A DNA stretch of 7,421 bases from an uncultured Comamonadaceae bacterium. GTDB lineage: Bacteria; Pseudomonadota; Gammaproteobacteria; Burkholderiales; Burkholderiaceae_C. A program made the translations under genes and the position numbers. The notes under the pieces are model-generated. The model saw only the letters and a program-made list of their open reading frames with translations. It was not told the DNA's origin and ran no database searches. The DNA lies in contig CALBWZ010000260.1 in NCBI GenBank assembly GCA_937893415.1, positions 1 through 7,421 of the forward strand, in the 5' to 3' direction. Below, piece by piece: positions 6,026 to 7,421 of the stretch (position 1 is the first letter of the stretch; each line of letters begins with the position of its first letter).

Positions 6026-7421
6026 ATGTCATTGATTCAAGTAAGTGTTCCCGATATTGGTGATTTCGACGAAGTCTCTGTCATTGAGATGTTGGTCGCA
6101 GTGGGCGATACGGTGGAAAAAGACCAGTCTTTAATCACCGTTGAGTCCGATAAAGCCTCAATCGAAATTCCATCCAGCCATGCTGGAGTTGTCAAGTCAA
6201 TCAGTGTCAAGCTGGGCGATAAGGTCAAACAAGGTGTGGTGGTGTTGGAGCTTGAAAGCGCGGCAGCAGGCGCAGCTGCGCCAACCGCTGATGCTAGCGA
6301 TCCTGCTCCTGCGCCTAACCAGCAAGCAGCCTCGGCTCCAGCGTTACTGCATGCAGCAGCTTCTGTCAGCAGTGTTCCAACCAACGTAGAGATGCGCATC
6401 CCCGATATCGGTGATTTCAAAGACGTAGCTGTTATTGAGATACTGGTTCATGTCGGCGACACCATCGCTGCGGAGCAGTCTTTGATTACGGTGGAGTCAG
6501 ACAAGGCTTCAGTTGAAATTCCCGCTAGCCATGCCGGTGTGTTGCAAAGCTTGAGCGTCAAGTTAGGTGACATCGTCAACATTGGGGATCTCATTGCTGT
6601 TGTAGCTGGTAACGCGCCCCTTGCCGTTACTTCTGTAGCAGCCCTATCTCCAGCACCTGCACCAGCTCAAGCAGTTTTAACGCCAACAGCTTCAGTGCCA
6701 GACGCTTCACGGAGCGTTGCAGTGCCCAGCACGTCAGTGGTCATAGCTGCGCATAACCCAACGGTGGCGCCTTCTGGTGACCAGCCTTACGCGTCGCCTT
6801 CGGTACGTAAATTTGCACGGCAACTGGGTGTACCTTTAGAGCAGCTTAAAGGTACAGGCCATAAAAGTCGTATTACGCAGGAGGATGTCTACAACTTCAC
6901 CAAAGAGGTCATGGCAGGCCATGCGCAAACGCAGGCACAAGTCGCGAAAGGTGGCAGTGGGTCGGGTGCGGGTGGCGAGGCTTTGGGGTTATTGCCATGG
7001 CCTGTAGTCGATTTTGCCAAGTTTGGTCCTATCGAGCGGCGCGATATGTCGCGCATCAAAAAAATTACAGCAGCAAACTTGCACCGCAATTGGGTGTTGA
7101 TTCCTCATGTGACCAACCACGATGACGCTGATATCACCGACTTAGAAGCCTTTCGCCTTCTCACCAACAAGGAAAACGAAAAAGTTGGTGTCAAAGTCAC
7201 CATGCTGGCATTCCTCATCAAAGCGTGCGTCGCAGCACTCAAGAAATTCCCTGAGTTCAACAGTTCACTGGATGGTGAGCAGTTGGTGATGAAACAGTAC
7301 TTTCATATTGGTTTTGCGGCCGACACACCCAACGGTTTGGTTGTCCCCGTTATAAAAGACGCAGACAAAAAAGGCGTCATGCAAATCAGCGCCGAAATGA
7401 ATGAGTTGGCTAAGAAGGCGA
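6026..7421 (+). CDS. aceF: Dihydrolipoamide acetyltransferase, pyruvate dehydrogenase E2 (3' end cut off)
   Basis: Core of the pyruvate dehydrogenase complex: it takes the acetyl group from E1 on swinging lipoyl arms and transfers it to CoA. The 465 visible residues hold, in order: lipoyl domain 1 (about 4-77, lipoylated K43 in ESDKAS); an Ala/Pro linker (78-120); lipoyl domain 2 (about 122-195, K160 in ESDKAS); a second Ala/Pro/Ser linker (196-253); the peripheral E1/E3-binding domain (254-291, SPSVRKFARQLGV and GTGHKSRIT); a Gly/Ser linker near 309-318; and the catalytic acetyltransferase domain from about 328 (IERRDMSRIKK, NWVLIPHVTNHDDADITDLE, FHIGFAADTPNGLVVPVI). The catalytic HxxxDG motif near the C-terminus lies beyond position 7421; roughly 90 residues are missing if the gene has the usual two-lipoyl length. 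PDIGDF and LPWPVVDF point to the pyruvate-type E2 of Burkholderiales rather than the 2-oxoglutarate form. The position after aceE confirms the assignment. Confidence 0.97.
   Translation, partial: MSLIQVSVPDIGDFDEVSVIEMLVAVGDTVEKDQSLITVESDKASIEIPSSHAGVVKSISVKLGDKVKQGVVVLELESAAAGAAAPTADASDPAPAPNQQAASAPALLHAAASVSSVPTNVEMRIPDIGDFKDVAVIEILVHVGDTIAAEQSLITVESDKASVEIPASHAGVLQSLSVKLGDIVNIGDLIAVVAGNAPLAVTSVAALSPAPAPAQAVLTPTASVPDASRSVAVPSTSVVIAAHNPTVAPSGDQPYASPSVRKFARQLGVPLEQLKGTGHKSRITQEDVYNFTKEVMAGHAQTQAQVAKGGSGSGAGGEALGLLPWPVVDFAKFGPIERRDMSRIKKITAANLHRNWVLIPHVTNHDDADITDLEAFRLLTNKENEKVGVKVTMLAFLIKACVAALKKFPEFNSSLDGEQLVMKQYFHIGFAADTPNGLVVPVIKDADKKGVMQISAEMNELAKKA
6047..6607 (+). repeat. Tandem duplication of the lipoyl domain within aceF
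   Basis: Residues 8-77 (6047-6256) and 125-194 (6398-6607) align without gaps. By hand count 45 of 70 residues are identical. The stretches SLITVESDKAS and SVKLGD are the same in both copies, and both lipoylation lysines are kept. The codons differ at many synonymous sites (for example GAGTCCGATAAAGCC against GAGTCAGACAAGGCT), so the copies are old and not under recent gene conversion. Confidence 0.9.

Noticed and set aside
6037..6420. Antisense open frame of 127 codons inside aceF
   Set aside because: It lies wholly opposite the lipoyl region and Ala/Pro linker. Its low-complexity Ala/Ser-rich translation mirrors the repetitive coding strand, with no start signal or family resemblance.

Overview
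The window is a piece of an ordinary proteobacterial chromosome holding four protein-coding genes in a divergent layout. On the minus strand (right to left) lie a membrane-bound PAS-domain sensor histidine kinase and, 9 bases after it, a FixJ/NarL-type response regulator that runs off the left edge. On the plus strand lie aceE (pyruvate dehydrogenase E1, homodimeric type) and, 16 bases after it, aceF (dihydrolipoamide acetyltransferase E2), which runs off the right edge before its catalytic histidine. The protein style suggests a betaproteobacterium of the order Burkholderiales, probably Comamonadaceae-like: the E2 lipoyl domains begin with the PDIGDF signature, the E1 is about 900 residues, and the kinase carries an HELNQPLAAI H-box. 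Base composition looks close to half G+C by eye, lower than in many Comamonadaceae, so a freshwater genus such as Limnohabitans or Rhodoferax is possible. The genus is a guess.

Region by region: 1-431 encodes the receiver domain of the response regulator. Positions 441-3092 encode the kinase, with two membrane segments, an extracytoplasmic sensor region of about 240 residues, two PAS domains, and the DHp and ATPase modules. Positions 3093-3312 are a 220-base A+T-rich divergent intergenic region. It holds an imperfect direct repeat, a small hairpin and a 14-bp near-palindrome just upstream of the aceE ribosome binding site. Positions 3313-6009 are aceE, and 6026 to the end is aceF with two lipoyl domains, the peripheral subunit-binding domain and the start of the catalytic domain.

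AceE and AceF are two parts of the pyruvate dehydrogenase complex, which converts pyruvate to acetyl-CoA. The lipoamide dehydrogenase gene (E3) would be expected just to the right. The kinase and regulator look like a cognate two-component pair. Their head-to-head position relative to aceEF, together with the repeats in the shared upstream region, makes them candidate regulators of this operon; that is inference. I found no CRISPR array, mobile element, RNA gene or convincing new system. All four genes look intact within the window, and the most useful open questions are about the regulatory region.
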